Notes: a model not told the origin generated them from the sequence alone. A stretch of 64,000 nt of DNA from PALSA-505 sp035308365 (GCA_035308365.1 DATGGU010000139.1:1-64000); one strand, 5' to 3'; shown: positions 1 through 10,520, numbered from the stretch's first letter. Numbers and translations are program-made.

Positions 1-667
1 CGATAACTTGACCGCCGCCCTTGGCAGGGAAGCCGAAGAAGTCGATCTCCCCACTGTTGGCCGCCCGGACCTGCAGCACATCCCGCCAGCCGGCCTGCTT
101 GATGCCCAGGCATTTCTGGATGTATGCGACCGCCCCTTCGCTGATCTCACCGGCGACGGCCAGGCGGGGAGCCTTCTCGACGTAACTGAAGGGGTAGAAC
201 GAGGTTTGCAGGCTGTACGGCTTGCCGTCGATCCGGCGCTCCTGATGGCGGCTGATGACCTGCTCCCCTTCCCTCAGCTTCAGTTGCGGGGCCTTGCTGG
301 ACTTCTGGATTTCCACCCTGGGTATCGACTCGTCCCGCTCGCGGCCACATTGCGCCACCTGGGACCGATAGGAAGCCGTCTCCCCACCATCAGGATCACC
401 GGAGAGCGTCGTGATGAGCGGCACGATTCTGTCAACGACGAACGTCCCCTGACCTCGGCGCTTTTCCACAAGTCCGGACCGCGCCAGCAGCTGGACCGCA
501 GCCTGGATGGTATTCCGCGAGACCCGGCCGGGGCTGAAGTCTGCGCGTTTGCTGTACTCGTCTTGGAGGACAGCCTCGGGCTGTAATTTGCTGCCCCGGG
601 CCAGTTCCCCCGTTTCGATCTTCATGCGCAGGTCATCCGCGATCTGCACATACATGGGATCAGCCAC
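1..667 (-). CDS. GntR-family regulator with UTRA-like domain (3' end outside window)
   Basis: Cytoplasmic DNA-binding repressor or activator; about 222 residues are visible and the C-terminus lies beyond the left edge. The N-terminal winged helix begins MYVQIADDLRMKIETGEL and continues through VSRNTIQAAVQLL to RRGQGTFVV. The stretch EQVISRHQERRIDG with YSLQTSFYP is typical of the UTRA effector-binding fold. The GTG at 667 is chosen because GGAGG lies a few bases upstream and because it lines up with the start of the neighbouring paralogue at 1296-2099. The two proteins are clearly related, but this one has a longer loop ahead of the recognition helix (SKRADFSPGR). The ligand is unknown. Two GGTTAC boxes (720-725, 747-752) lie upstream and could be operator sites. 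Confidence 0.85.
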   Translation of the reverse strand, partial: MADPMYVQIADDLRMKIETGELARGSKLQPEAVLQDEYSKRADFSPGRVSRNTIQAAVQLLARSGLVEKRRGQGTFVVDRIVPLITTLSGDPDGGETASYRSQVAQCGRERDESIPRVEIQKSSKAPQLKLREGEQVISRHQERRIDGKPYSLQTSFYPFSYVEKAPRLAVAGEISEGAVAYIQKCLGIKQAGWRDVLQVRAANSGEIDFFGFPAKGGGQVI

Positions 668-916
668 GACCGCCTCCGTTGAGAACCACCCCGTGAGAAA
701 GGACTTGCGAGCCCAAACCGGTTACTCCAGCTTAATCGGACGTTCTGGTTACACGGTGTAGAGAAGTATCAACACTCCGTACGAATTAGGGATCGGGCTG
801 TTTCTAGTGTTACGCAAGTCATTCTTGAGCGCAGTGGTGGACAGGACTGGTAATGTCCTGCTCGCTGCCGGCGCCGCGCGTCGTCAACAAACAGCGGCGT
901 CGGCAGCTACTCTGCT

Positions 917-982
917 TCAGAAACGCGGGTCGTAGTGCTCGTAACGGTACTGGAGCGATGGGCGGGCCCTTCTTTTTGCCAT
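917..982 (-). CDS. Possible 21-residue basic/aromatic peptide
   Basis: A very short reading frame encodes MAKRRARPSLQYRYEHYDPRF-type sequence: basic at the N-terminus, rich in Tyr, Phe and His at the C-terminus. It was noticed only because an AGGAGGT Shine-Dalgarno sequence sits eight or so bases ahead of its ATG, stronger than for most genes here. It is on the same strand as the GntR gene at 1-667 and lies about 250 bases upstream of it. No family is recognised. It could be a leader peptide, a small regulatory or precursor peptide, or chance. Confidence 0.28.
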   Translation of the reverse strand: MAKRRARPSLQYRYEHYDPRF

Positions 983-1295
983 TGCGATGCCACCTCCTCT
1001 CTGATGCCAAATCCTTGACCACCTGCCGGAACCACGTCCCCCCGCGCCGAGCGGGTGCTTCGCCAGCACTAGCTGGGCTTGACCCGGTCGAATCATCGTG
1101 GGACCAGCAGGCGTAATTCTGTGATCACCCAAGAGGCCGTCAAGCCTTGGGTTCAATCTTGTGGTGGAGATTCTCCGCGATCTCCCGTGCTATGCCCCCA
1201 GCCCTGAGGAGTCATCCCATGAGCCTGCGGTCATGAAGAGTTCTCCTGCTGCCACGGAGTTAAGGTCTGTTCCCCCCAACGGCTTGTGACGGTGC
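983..1295. other. Gene-free stretch between the two GntR genes
   Basis: No reading frame here has convincing codon bias or protein-like sequence. The part next to 982 carries the Shine-Dalgarno sequence for the short peptide candidate on the minus strand. I see no strong hairpin or repeat. Confidence 0.5.
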
Positions 1296-2099
1296 CTAAC
1301 CGAGCGCGGGTGGCTCGGGCACGTCGCCAGCTTCGATCTCGAATTGATTGCGGTCGGCCGGGTACACGGTGATGGTCAGCCGGATCGGCTTCTTGTCCTC
1401 GCCATAGCCGGTACGCCGGAACTCGAACATCGACACCTGAACCTGTCCAGGCAAGTCAAAGAACGTTCTCTCTTCCGGAGTGGGCTGCCTGGCGATGATC
1501 CTGTCACGCCACGCGACCTGGTTGATGCCTAGGTGTGTCCGGAGGTAGTCGACCATCCCGCCGTCGACGTTCCTTGCTTCGAGCAGCCGGGTCGCGGCTG
1601 GGTTGTCCTGCAGCAGGGCCATCGGGTAGAAGGTCGTCTGCATCGAAAAGGGCGTCCCGTCGATCCTGCGTTGCTGATGGCGGCTGATGACCTGAGAACC
1701 CTGATCGAGTTGAAGCTGTGAACGGACGAGATCGCTGGCCGTCTGCACTTCGACCCGGGGACGTGACTCCTCGGGTGAGCGTCCCTGTCGCTGGACCTCG
1801 GATTCGTAAACCTTGTCTTCGACGCCACCAGCCTCGGGGTCCGCGGTCAGCCTGGAGACGAACGGGGTGAGCTTGCGCATGACGAACGTGCCCTGACCCG
1901 GACGGGTCTCGACCAGGCCACGCGCCACGAGCAGCTTGATCGCGTCGCGGACTGTGTTCCGCGAGACCATCCCTTCCTGGCCGTATACCTCTCTGAGTTC
2001 CACCTCGGTCGGCAGTTGCTTACCGGGAGCCAGCTCGCCGGACTCGATCTTGCGGCGAAGATCGTCGGCGATCACCACATACATGGCCTCACCAGCCAT
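1296..2099 (-). CDS. GntR-family regulator with UTRA-like domain
   Basis: A 267-residue transcription factor. The winged-helix domain fills roughly residues 1-75 (MYVVIADDLRRKIESGEL, a PGKQLPTEVEL turn, VSRNTVRDAIKLL, then GQGTFVM). The C-terminal half contains QVISRHQQRRIDG, FSMQTTFYP and VAWRDRIIAR, the pattern of UTRA ligand-binding domains. A longer frame runs up to 2147, but the ATG at 2099 is preferred because GGGAGG lies at proper distance and it matches the paralogue at 1-667. It is divergent from a small membrane-protein ORF at 2319; three AACTAG boxes in the gap may be its operator. The effector is unknown. Confidence 0.9.
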   Translation of the reverse strand: MAGEAMYVVIADDLRRKIESGELAPGKQLPTEVELREVYGQEGMVSRNTVRDAIKLLVARGLVETRPGQGTFVMRKLTPFVSRLTADPEAGGVEDKVYESEVQRQGRSPEESRPRVEVQTASDLVRSQLQLDQGSQVISRHQQRRIDGTPFSMQTTFYPMALLQDNPAATRLLEARNVDGGMVDYLRTHLGINQVAWRDRIIARQPTPEERTFFDLPGQVQVSMFEFRRTGYGEDKKPIRLTITVYPADRNQFEIEAGDVPEPPALG

Positions 2100-2131
2100 C
2101 GCTACCTCCCAACGTAACCAGCCAAGCCAGC

Positions 2132-2195
2132 AACTAGACATACCCAACTAGGTCTTGTTATGCCCACCTACCATCCGTTCATACCAATTCTAGTT
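2132..2195. promoter_or_regulatory. Cluster of AACTAG boxes, candidate GntR operator
   Basis: AACTAG occurs at 2132-2137 and 2146-2151 as direct repeats 14 bases apart, and in inverted form (CTAGTT) at 2190-2195. The cluster lies upstream of the GntR gene (start 2099) and of the divergent small ORF at 2319. GntR operators are commonly short dyads in such divergent gaps. Assignment to this regulator is inference. Confidence 0.4.
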
Positions 2196-2318
2196 GTTGG
2201 GACCTTTAGAATCTGCCGAGCTAGGTGTATATTAGGGGCGGTCGGACTCCGAGGACAAGCGCTTTGGCCAAGTGTCTTGGAGAAACCGGTAACAAAGAGG
2301 AAGAGGAGGTGGGAGCAC

Positions 2319-2543
2319 ATGTTGTACGGGATCGCCGCAGTGTCGTTGGCCGGTGTCAGCGCTGCGATCGGGGCCGTCGCCAGCCGGCTGTATACCCGCA
2401 CCTCCGAAGGGGATCGCGAACCAAGTCCTTCGAACGCCAAGATCACGATCAGCCTTCTGCCGTATGAGTTCAGCGAACCTGTAGAGGCGCCCAGCCCAGC
2501 CGCAGCATTGTTGATCATGCTGCTGCCTGACGAGCACCACTGA
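2319..2543 (+). CDS. Small single-pass membrane protein, hypothetical
   Basis: A 74-residue protein of unknown function. Residues 1-22 (MLYGIAAVSLAGVSAAIGAV) form one hydrophobic helix, followed by a charged segment (RLYTRTSEGDREP) and a hydrophobic tail near LLIMLLPDEHH. The ATG at 2319 has AGGAGG about nine bases upstream; the same frame extends back to 2160 but without a ribosome binding site. It is transcribed away from the GntR gene and may be controlled by it. No homologous family is recognised. Confidence 0.5.
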   Translation: MLYGIAAVSLAGVSAAIGAVASRLYTRTSEGDREPSPSNAKITISLLPYEFSEPVEAPSPAAALLIMLLPDEHH

Positions 2544-2698
2544 TCGCACCTTGTTCACCTGGCTGGACCTGGGCAAACTCCTGGACCGCCGTGGAGCGGT
2601 CCAGGACCGGACGGGTGAAGGAACTCGGTGTCACCGGATCACCGGACTCGTGCCCAGACGGGGGCCGCAGTGCGGTGAACCTGCGGTCACGGCCACAC

Positions 2699-3829
2699 TT
2701 ACGCGGTCAGCCTGCTTGCGGTCTTCTCTGCCTCGCGCAGGACGCGAAGGATGTTGCCGCTGGCCAGCAGCGCGCATTCGGATTCGGTCCAGCCGCGCCG
2801 CAGCAACTCGGCGAACAGGCCGGGATACCCCGAAACATCCGGCAGCCCCTCGGGCAACTGGTCCGTACCGTCGTAATCCCCGCCTAGTCCCACATGTTCC
2901 ACTCCGGCGACCTTGCGCACGTGGTCAATGTGGTCGGCCACCTGGGCGATGGTGGCGTTCGGCCGCGGGTGGGTGGCGGCGTGCTCGGCGGTCACCCGCA
3001 TCCGCTCGCCGTAGTCCCTGGTGTCCAGGCCACGCTCGCGCATCACCTCGGTGACGCCAAGGTCCCACTGGCGGCATTCCTCGGACACGAACGAGGGGAC
3101 GAACGTCACCATGCACACACCGCCGCCATCGGCCATGCTGGCCAGGACGTCGTCGGGCACGTTGCGGGGGTGGTCGCAGATGGCGCGGGCGCTGGAGTGC
3201 GAGAAGATGACCGGTCCCCGGGCGGCGGCCAGCGCGTCGCGCATGGTCGGGGCGGCGGTGTGCGAGAGGTCGACCAGCATGCCCAGGCGCTGCATCTCGG
3301 CCACCACCTCGCGGCCGAAATCGGTCAGGCCGCCTGCCGCGGGATCGTCGGTGGCCGAGTCGGCCCAGGGGACGTTGTCGTTGTGGGTGAGGGTCATGTA
3401 CCGGACGCCCAGGGCGTACAGCGAGCGGAGGACGCCGAGTGAGCAGCCGATGGAGTGGCCACCCTCGGCGCCGAGCAGGGAGGCCACCTTTCCGGCGGCC
3501 ATGACCCTTTCTACGTCGTCTGCGGTGCCGGCGAACTCGAGCGAGTCCGGGTACTGGCCGATCATCCGGCGGGCCAGGTCGACTTGCTCCAGCGTGGTGG
3601 CCACCGCGCTGTCACCTTGCAGGCTGGATGGCACGAACACCGACCAGAACTGCGCTCCCACCCGGCCGGCCCGCAGGCGGGGCAGGTCGGTGTGAGTGCC
3701 GGAGCTTCCCGCAGTCAGGTCTACCGCGTCCAGCCCGAGGTTACGCAGCGCCCAGGGCAGGTCGTTGTGGCCATCCAGGACGGGGGAGCGGGTGAGCAGG
3801 TCCCGGGCACGGTCGAGTTCGCTGGTCAT
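2699..3829 (-). CDS. Membrane dipeptidase (peptidase family M19)
   Basis: A 376-residue zinc dipeptidase related to renal dipeptidase, expected to hydrolyse Xaa-Xaa dipeptides, sometimes with D-residues. The first metal site is in [11 protein letters not shown] (His21, Asp23). The [14 protein letters not shown] segment, the MLVDLSHTA motif and [17 protein letters not shown] carry the remaining metal and substrate residues in family order. GGDYDG near the C-terminus is also typical. The frame is open to 4048, but that would overrun the transporter gene at 3882; the ATG at 3829 gives the normal family N-terminus. No secretion signal is seen, as in most bacterial members. It lies downstream of the cation transporter on the same strand. 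Confidence 0.93.
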   Translation of the reverse strand: MTSELDRARDLLTRSPVLDGHNDLPWALRNLGLDAVDLTAGSSGTHTDLPRLRAGRVGAQFWSVFVPSSLQGDSAVATTLEQVDLARRMIGQYPDSLEFAGTADDVERVMAAGKVASLLGAEGGHSIGCSLGVLRSLYALGVRYMTLTHNDNVPWADSATDDPAAGGLTDFGREVVAEMQRLGMLVDLSHTAAPTMRDALAAARGPVIFSHSSARAICDHPRNVPDDVLASMADGGGVCMVTFVPSFVSEECRQWDLGVTEVMRERGLDTRDYGERMRVTAEHAATHPRPNATIAQVADHIDHVRKVAGVEHVGLGGDYDGTDQLPEGLPDVSGYPGLFAELLRRGWTESECALLASGNILRVLREAEKTASRLTA

Positions 3830-3881
3830 CTCGCAAGAATTGCAGTTCCGTCCGGTTGACCGCCACTCCAAATCAACCCGG

Positions 3882-4904
3882 TCAACCGCTCGGCGGCCTG
3901 TCCGCGCGATCTGCCGCTGAACCGTCGCCCGTATGACGTGGGGCCGGCCGCTGCCCCGCCTCAGGCCCGGCCGTCTGCGCCGGATGGGGCTCGTGAGCCT
4001 GGCAGTCGGGGCCGCTGCGGCCGATCGACAGCAACTGCTGGGGGGCATGGTCGACCTGCAGGGTCGTGTGCTTGATGTGGTAGGTGTCTTCGAGCAGGCG
4101 CTCCAGGTCGACCCGCACGGCGTGGCAGTCCAGGCCCGGGCCGACCAGGACGTGGGCCGACGCGGCCGGCATGCCGGAGGTGATCGTCCAGACGTGCAGG
4201 TCGTGTACCTCGGCCACGCCGCCGCGGGAAGCCATGGCCTTGCCGATGGTCTCGGGGGACAGCCCGGCCGGGGCCGCTTCCAGGAAGATTCTGCCCGATT
4301 CGCGGACCAGGCCGCCGCCTGCCTTGGCCATCAGCACCACGACTACCAGCGAGGCGATCGCGTCCGCCCGGTCGAACCCGGTGGTGATCATGATGATGCC
4401 GGCGATCGCCGTGGCGATGAAGGCGTATGCGTCGGTGACGATGTGCTTGAACGCACCTTCCACGTTGAGGCTGGTCCGGTCCGCCCTGGCGGTGAGCTGC
4501 GCCGCTGCGGCGTTGATCACGATGCCGGCCAGGGCGGTGCCGAGCACCGGCCAGCCGGCCACGGCCGGGGGATGGATGAGGCGGCGGACCGCCTCGTAGG
4601 TCAGCCATACCGACAGCAGCAGCAGCGTGATGCCGTTCGCCTGGGCCGACAGGATCTCCGTCCGCCGCAGGCCATAGGTGTACCCGCCGGTGGGTGGCCG
4701 GGCCGACAGCCGAATCGCGGTGATCGCGAGCGCGATCGAGGCGGCGTCGGTGAGCATGTGAACGGCGTCCGAGATGAGAGCCAGCGAATGTGCCAGCAGC
4801 CCGATCGCGACCTCGGCGATCATGAAGGCGGCGATCAGCCCGAGCGCCCCGGCCAGGTATCCAGGACCGCTTTCACGGCCGGAGTGCGCCGCTCCGGTGC
4901 TCAT
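3882..4904 (-). CDS. Cation diffusion facilitator, CzcD/ZitB-like metal exporter
   Basis: A 340-residue inner-membrane exporter, probably for Zn2+ and similar divalent ions in exchange for protons. It has about six hydrophobic helices up to residue 200. The two metal-site motifs are intact: SDAVHMLTD (Asp46, His49, Asp53) in helix 2 and [10 protein letters not shown] (His154, Asp158) in helix 5. The cytoplasmic ferredoxin-like domain follows ([22 protein letters not shown]). The last 40 residues are Pro/Ala/His-rich and may add cytoplasmic metal binding. The gene starts 17 bases beyond the end of the Ku gene, so the two may be cotranscribed, but no functional link is obvious. Confidence 0.93.
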   Translation of the reverse strand: MSTGAAHSGRESGPGYLAGALGLIAAFMIAEVAIGLLAHSLALISDAVHMLTDAASIALAITAIRLSARPPTGGYTYGLRRTEILSAQANGITLLLLSVWLTYEAVRRLIHPPAVAGWPVLGTALAGIVINAAAAQLTARADRTSLNVEGAFKHIVTDAYAFIATAIAGIIMITTGFDRADAIASLVVVVLMAKAGGGLVRESGRIFLEAAPAGLSPETIGKAMASRGGVAEVHDLHVWTITSGMPAASAHVLVGPGLDCHAVRVDLERLLEDTYHIKHTTLQVDHAPQQLLSIGRSGPDCQAHEPHPAQTAGPEAGQRPAPRHTGDGSAADRADRPPSG

Positions 4905-4921
4905 GCCCCCTGCATACCCGA

Positions 4922-5872
4922 TTACGCCGGCTTCTTGCGGGTCGTCCGGCGCGTCGTGCCCGAAGCGGCGGAACCGCGCGCCTTGCCGTCCGAGGCCGCC
5001 GTCTTGGCTGAGCCCCGGGACGTGGTCCGCCTGGCCGGCGTCTTCTCCCCGGCAGGCTCGTCATCCGCCTGCCGTCCCTTGCCCGCGGCCTTCCCGGCCC
5101 GCTTCTCCTTGGCCGCCTGCACGTTCGCCCGCAGCGCCTCGACCAGGTCGATGACGTCACCACCCGTGTCCTGTGGCTCGATCCCGGCGATCTCGCGGCC
5201 GGCCACCTTGGCCTCGACCAGTTCCTCGACCGCGGCCTTGTACTCGTCGGTGTACTGGGACGGGTCGAAGTCGGCGGCCAGCGAATCAATATAGCTGCTG
5301 GCCATCGCGACTTCCTGCTTGCGCACGCTGACCTCGGTCTGTGGGGCAAGCTCCGCCGCGTCGCGGACCTCCTCCGGCCACAGCAGGGTGTGGACCACGA
5401 GAACGTCGCCCATGGCCCGCAGCACGCCCAGCGCCTCCCGCGAGCGCAGAGTGACCTTCACGATGGCGACCCTGTCGCTGTCGGCCAGCGTGTCGCGCAT
5501 CAGCACGTAGGGTTTCGCCGCGGACTTGTCGGGCTCGGCATAGTAGGCCTTGCTGTACAGCATCGGGTCGATCTGGCTGGCCGGCACGAACTCCAGGACG
5601 TCGATCTCCTTGGAGGAAGCCAGCGGCAGGTTGGAGAAGTCCTCGTCGGACAGGACTACCATCTCGCCGCCGGGCAGCTCATAGCCCTTGGCTATCTCGC
5701 TGTAGGGGACCTCTTCGCCGTCCAGCTCGCAGATCCGCTTGTACCGGATCCGGCCGCCGTCGGCCTCGTGCACCTGCCTGAAGGACACATCGTGCGCCTC
5801 GGTCGCCGTGTACAGCTTCACCGGAATCGACACCAGGCCGAATGAGATCGTTCCCCGCCAGATCGCACGCAT
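4922..5872 (-). CDS. ku: Ku, non-homologous end-joining protein
   Basis: A 316-residue bacterial Ku homodimer subunit that encircles DNA double-strand ends and recruits LigD. The N-terminus MRAIWRGTISFGLVSIPVKLY is the family signature. The core runs to about residue 255 (YSEIAKGYELPGGE, YYAEPDKSAAKPY, EVSVRKQEV). The C-terminal 60 residues are Lys/Arg/Ala/Thr-rich (ending TRRTTRKKPA), the extension that helps DNA binding in actinobacterial Ku. The frame is open to 6133, but homology begins at the ATG at 5872, which has only a weak ribosome binding site. No ligD gene is in this window. Divergent from the flavoprotein gene at 6018. Confidence 0.96.
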   Translation of the reverse strand: MRAIWRGTISFGLVSIPVKLYTATEAHDVSFRQVHEADGGRIRYKRICELDGEEVPYSEIAKGYELPGGEMVVLSDEDFSNLPLASSKEIDVLEFVPASQIDPMLYSKAYYAEPDKSAAKPYVLMRDTLADSDRVAIVKVTLRSREALGVLRAMGDVLVVHTLLWPEEVRDAAELAPQTEVSVRKQEVAMASSYIDSLAADFDPSQYTDEYKAAVEELVEAKVAGREIAGIEPQDTGGDVIDLVEALRANVQAAKEKRAGKAAGKGRQADDEPAGEKTPARRTTSRGSAKTAASDGKARGSAASGTTRRTTRKKPA

Positions 5873-6017
5873 ACTGCCAGGATAAGCGCAGGTAGGCAGG
5901 GTGGGAGGGGGCACCTCCCGGCGGCGGCGCCCGACCTGCCGCTGGTCACGCTGCGATCGTCCCCTGATACGTTCGAGCCTGTCCGGCGCGACCGCAGACA
6001 ACAATCGAGGACTGCCG

Positions 6018-6782
6018 ATGACCGAGGTCCCATCCGGTGACCGGTTTCTCACCATGCCCGGCACGACGCTGATGCAGCTCACGGTCATCGAGTCGGCCCG
6101 GGTGACGCCGAACATGCAGCGTCTCCAGCTCACCGCGCCCGAACTTGCCGGCTTCGGCTACCTGCCGGGGCAGGACGTGATGCTGATGGTCGCCGGGGAC
6201 GCCGGCCGCCCGGTGCGCCGGCGGTACACGATCCGCGCGCTCGATCACGCCAGCCGGCGTCTCACCCTCGACATCGTCCGGCATGCCGATGGCCCGGGCG
6301 AGCGCTGGGTTCGCGCGGCCGTCCCCGGCGTCACCGTGCAGGGCATCGGCCCGCGCGGCAAGATCAGTCCCAACCCGGAGGCGGACTGGCACCTGTTCAT
6401 CGCCGACGAGTCGGGCTTGGCCGCGGTCTTCTCCATGGCCGAGTCGCTGCCGCCGCAGGCGTCGGCGACGATCATCCTGGAGGTTCCCGAACCCGGCGAC
6501 GAACAGCCACTCAAGGCGGCCGCCGACGTTCAGCTCAACTGGCTGCACCGGCTGGCCAGCAGGCCCCCCGGCACCCCGGATGCGCTGGTCGAGGCCGTGC
6601 GGTCGGTGGCCATCCCGGCCGGCCGGCCGCACGCCTACCTGATCGGCGAGGCCCACGTGGTGCTGGCCCTGCGCGAGACCCTGGAACTGCGCGGGTTCGG
6701 CGCGTCGCACATGTCGCCAAAGGCCTACTGGGGCCGCGGCAAGGCCAACGCCAGCCACGGCGAACCACCCACAGACGGCTGA
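6018..6782 (+). CDS. Siderophore-interacting protein (FAD-binding ferric reductase family)
   Basis: A 254-residue cytoplasmic flavoprotein predicted to reduce Fe3+-siderophores using NAD(P)H or ferredoxin. The FAD barrel has YLPGQDVMLMV and VRRRYTIRAL (the RxYT-type FAD motif). The reductase half includes WHLFIADESGLAA, AYLIGEAHVV and the family-typical C-terminal YWGRGKANASHG. The ATG at 6018 is chosen over an upstream extension to 5901 because the earlier part is compositionally unlike protein and a GAGG precedes 6018. No siderophore synthesis or uptake genes are nearby. Confidence 0.88.
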   Translation: MTEVPSGDRFLTMPGTTLMQLTVIESARVTPNMQRLQLTAPELAGFGYLPGQDVMLMVAGDAGRPVRRRYTIRALDHASRRLTLDIVRHADGPGERWVRAAVPGVTVQGIGPRGKISPNPEADWHLFIADESGLAAVFSMAESLPPQASATIILEVPEPGDEQPLKAAADVQLNWLHRLASRPPGTPDALVEAVRSVAIPAGRPHAYLIGEAHVVLALRETLELRGFGASHMSPKAYWGRGKANASHGEPPTDG

Positions 6783-7117
6783 CCTCCTCGGGACTACCCT
6801 GCCGTACGAGCTGTGCTCTATTTGAGCTTCGGGTTCTTCAAAGAACTCGCTTCGGTTCTGTGGTCGCCGCTTGCACCATGTCTCAGTGAAGTTACGGTTC
6901 TTCAAGAAACCCAATGCGGCTGCCACGGTGCCACCTGCACCGGCACTCGGGCAGGCCAAAATCGCCTGCCCTCCCTGGCCGGTCTCGAAGAACCTCCACC
7001 GGCACTCGGGCAGGCCCAAAATCACCTACCCTCGCTAGGCGGTTTTGAAGAACCCTCGCGGGGCGTAGGCTTCATGGCCTGCCGATGGGCACGGGTAGTT
7101 CGCGGGAGGAGACGGCA
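6783..7117. repeat. Intergenic region with GGTTCTTC boxes and a ~59-bp imperfect tandem repeat
   Basis: No gene is seen. GGTTCTTC occurs at 6832-6839 and 6896-6903, and its reverse complement GAAGAACC at 6987-6994 and 7047-7054. The first copy is part of a palindrome (GTTCTT, CA, AAGAAC). A unit beginning CACCGGCACTCGGGCAGG at 6938 recurs at 6997, each copy ending in the GAAGAACC box, so two imperfect copies of about 59 bases lie head to tail. Opposed boxes could pair in RNA or bind a dimeric protein. The region is just upstream of the hydrolase operon at 7118. Confidence 0.65.
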
Positions 7118-7960
7118 ATGGCCGAGGTTGTCCGGGCCGCCTTGATCCAGCAGCGCTGGACGGGCGACAAGGAATCGATGATCAGCACGGCGGTCGAGCA
7201 TGTCAGGTCGGCGGCATCGGCCGGAGCGCAGGTCGTATGCCTGCAGGAACTCTTCTATGGTCCGTACTTCTGCCAGGTCCAGGACGCCGACTACTACTCC
7301 TACACCGAGGCGATCCCGGACGGCCCGACCACCAAGCTCATGCAGGATCTGGCCAGGCAGCACGGCATCGTCCTCATCGTGCCGATGTACGAGGAAGAGC
7401 AGCCCGGCATCTACTACAACACCGCGGCCGTGATCGACGCCGACGGCAGCTACCTCGGCAAGCACCGCAAGAACCACATTCCGCAGGTCAAGGGCTTCTG
7501 GGAGAAGTTCTACTTCCGCCCGGGCAACCTCGGCTACCCGGTGTTCGACACCGCCGTGGGCAAGATCGGCGTCTACATCTGCTACGAGCGGCACTTCCCC
7601 GAGGGGTGGCGCGCGCTCGGCCTCGGCGGCGCCCGCATCGTCTTCAACCCGTCGGCGACCAGCCGTGGCCTGTCGGAGTACCTGTGGCGGCTCGAACAGA
7701 CCGCGGCGGCGGTGGCCAACGAGTACTTCGTCGGCACGATCAACCGGGTCGGCATCGAGCCGCTCGGCGACAACGACTTCTACGGCCAGTCCTACTTCGC
7801 CAGCCCCCGCGGCCAGCTCATCGGCGAGGCCGGGTCGGACAGCGAGGACGAGGTCATCGTCCGCGACCTGGACATGGGCCTGCTGGCCGAGGTCCGCGAC
7901 CTGTGGGCGTTCTACCGGGATCGCCGCCCGGACAGCTACGGCCCGCTGGTCCAGCCGTAA
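7118..7960 (+). CDS. Carbon-nitrogen hydrolase, beta-ureidopropionase/N-carbamoyl-amino-acid hydrolase type
   Basis: A 280-residue nitrilase-superfamily amidohydrolase expected to release CO2 and NH3 from an N-carbamoyl amino acid. The Glu-Lys-Cys triad is visible: Glu44 in CLQELFYGPYFC, Lys118 in GKHRKNHIP, Cys155 in VYICYERHFP. The ATG at 7118 follows GGGAGGAG at good spacing; an upstream in-frame start at 7085 lacks this. It is the first gene of a co-directional set with dihydropyrimidinase 12 bases downstream. Together they would carry out the last two steps of reductive pyrimidine or hydantoin breakdown. Beta-ureidopropionase is favoured, but a D-carbamoylase cannot be ruled out. Confidence 0.9.
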   Translation: MAEVVRAALIQQRWTGDKESMISTAVEHVRSAASAGAQVVCLQELFYGPYFCQVQDADYYSYTEAIPDGPTTKLMQDLARQHGIVLIVPMYEEEQPGIYYNTAAVIDADGSYLGKHRKNHIPQVKGFWEKFYFRPGNLGYPVFDTAVGKIGVYICYERHFPEGWRALGLGGARIVFNPSATSRGLSEYLWRLEQTAAAVANEYFVGTINRVGIEPLGDNDFYGQSYFASPRGQLIGEAGSDSEDEVIVRDLDMGLLAEVRDLWAFYRDRRPDSYGPLVQP

Positions 7961-7972
7961 CGGGAGAGTGTC

Positions 7973-9409
<1,437 letters not shown>

Positions 9410-9524
9410 GGGGTTCGCGTTGCTGTCTCATCCAGCGCTCGCATGGTCAACTCGGGGCGCGGTTGGGCGGCGCTTGCACATGCTTCACATGGTTCACAGG
9501 CATCACTGATTAGGGGGATGCGGG

Positions 9525-10520
9525 ATGGAGTTCGGGCTTGTTTTGCAGACCGACCCGCCGGCCGATCGCGTCATCGAACGAATGCGCGTGGCCGAGGACA
9601 TCGGCTTCCGTTACGGCTGGACGTTCGACTCGCACGTGCTGTGGCAGGAACCGTTCGTCATCTACTCGCGGATCCTCGCCGCTACGAAATCCCTGACCGT
9701 CGGTCCCATGGTCACCAATCCCGGGACCAGAGACTGGTCCGTCATCGCCAGCCTGTTCGCCACCCTGAACGACATGTACGGCAACCGCACGGTCTGCGGC
9801 ATCGGCCGGGGTGACTCCGCCCGCCGGGTCATCGGCCAGAAACCCAACTCCCTGGCCACCATGTCCGAAGCCATGCGCGTCATCAAGGACCTGGCCGAAG
9901 GCCGCGAGGCCACCCACCACGGCATCACCATCAAGATCCCCTGGGTCCGCAACGGCAAGCTGGAAATATGGATGGCCGCCTACGGCCCCAAAGCCCTCAA
10001 GCTGGTAGGCGAGCAAGCCGACGGCTTCATCCTCCAAACCGCCGACCTGGACATAGCCCGCTGGACCATCGGCAGCGTCCATCAAGCCGCCAAAGAAGCA
10101 GGCCGCGACCCGGCACAGATCACCATCTGCGTAGCCGCCCCCGCCTACATAGGCACCGACCTCGCCCACCAGCGCGACCAGCTTCGCTGGTTCGGCGGCA
10201 TGGTAGGCAACCACGTGGCCGACCTGGTAGCCCGATACGGCACCAACGGCCCCGTCCCCACCGCCCTCACCGACTACATCGCCGGCCGCCAGGGCTACGA
10301 CTACTCCCACCACGGCCGGGCCGGCAACCCCTCCACCGACTTCGTCCCCGATGACATAGTCGACCGCTTCTGCCTCCTGGGCCCCCCTTCGGCCCACATC
10401 GATCGCCTGACCGAACTGGCTACCCTCGGCGTGGACAACTTCTCCCTGTACCTGATGCACGACCAGGCCGCCGAAACCCTCGCCAGCTACGGCAACGACA
10501 TCATCCCGGTCTTCGCTTAA
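9525..10520 (+). CDS. Luciferase-like (LLM) F420/FMN-dependent oxidoreductase
   Basis: A 331-residue TIM-barrel oxidoreductase of the bacterial luciferase superfamily (MEFGLVLQTDPPADRVIERM, TKSLTVGPMVTNPGTRDW, VCGIGRGDSARRVIG, IWMAAYGPKALKL). It resembles the subfamily that I recall as TIGR03842, often found beside hydantoinase/dihydropyrimidinase genes. The cofactor may be F420 or FMN. It sits 115 bases downstream of dihydropyrimidinase on the same strand, and no conventional dihydropyrimidine dehydrogenase is in the window. A role in forming or recycling a dihydropyrimidine is an inference. Confidence 0.88.
   Translation: MEFGLVLQTDPPADRVIERMRVAEDIGFRYGWTFDSHVLWQEPFVIYSRILAATKSLTVGPMVTNPGTRDWSVIASLFATLNDMYGNRTVCGIGRGDSARRVIGQKPNSLATMSEAMRVIKDLAEGREATHHGITIKIPWVRNGKLEIWMAAYGPKALKLVGEQADGFILQTADLDIARWTIGSVHQAAKEAGRDPAQITICVAAPAYIGTDLAHQRDQLRWFGGMVGNHVADLVARYGTNGPVPTALTDYIAGRQGYDYSHHGRAGNPSTDFVPDDIVDRFCLLGPPSAHIDRLTELATLGVDNFSLYLMHDQAAETLASYGNDIIPVFA

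Noticed and set aside
3933..5294. Long plus-strand frame opposite the CDF and Ku genes
   Set aside because: Antisense shadow: the minus-strand genes have clear families and motifs; this translation has none.
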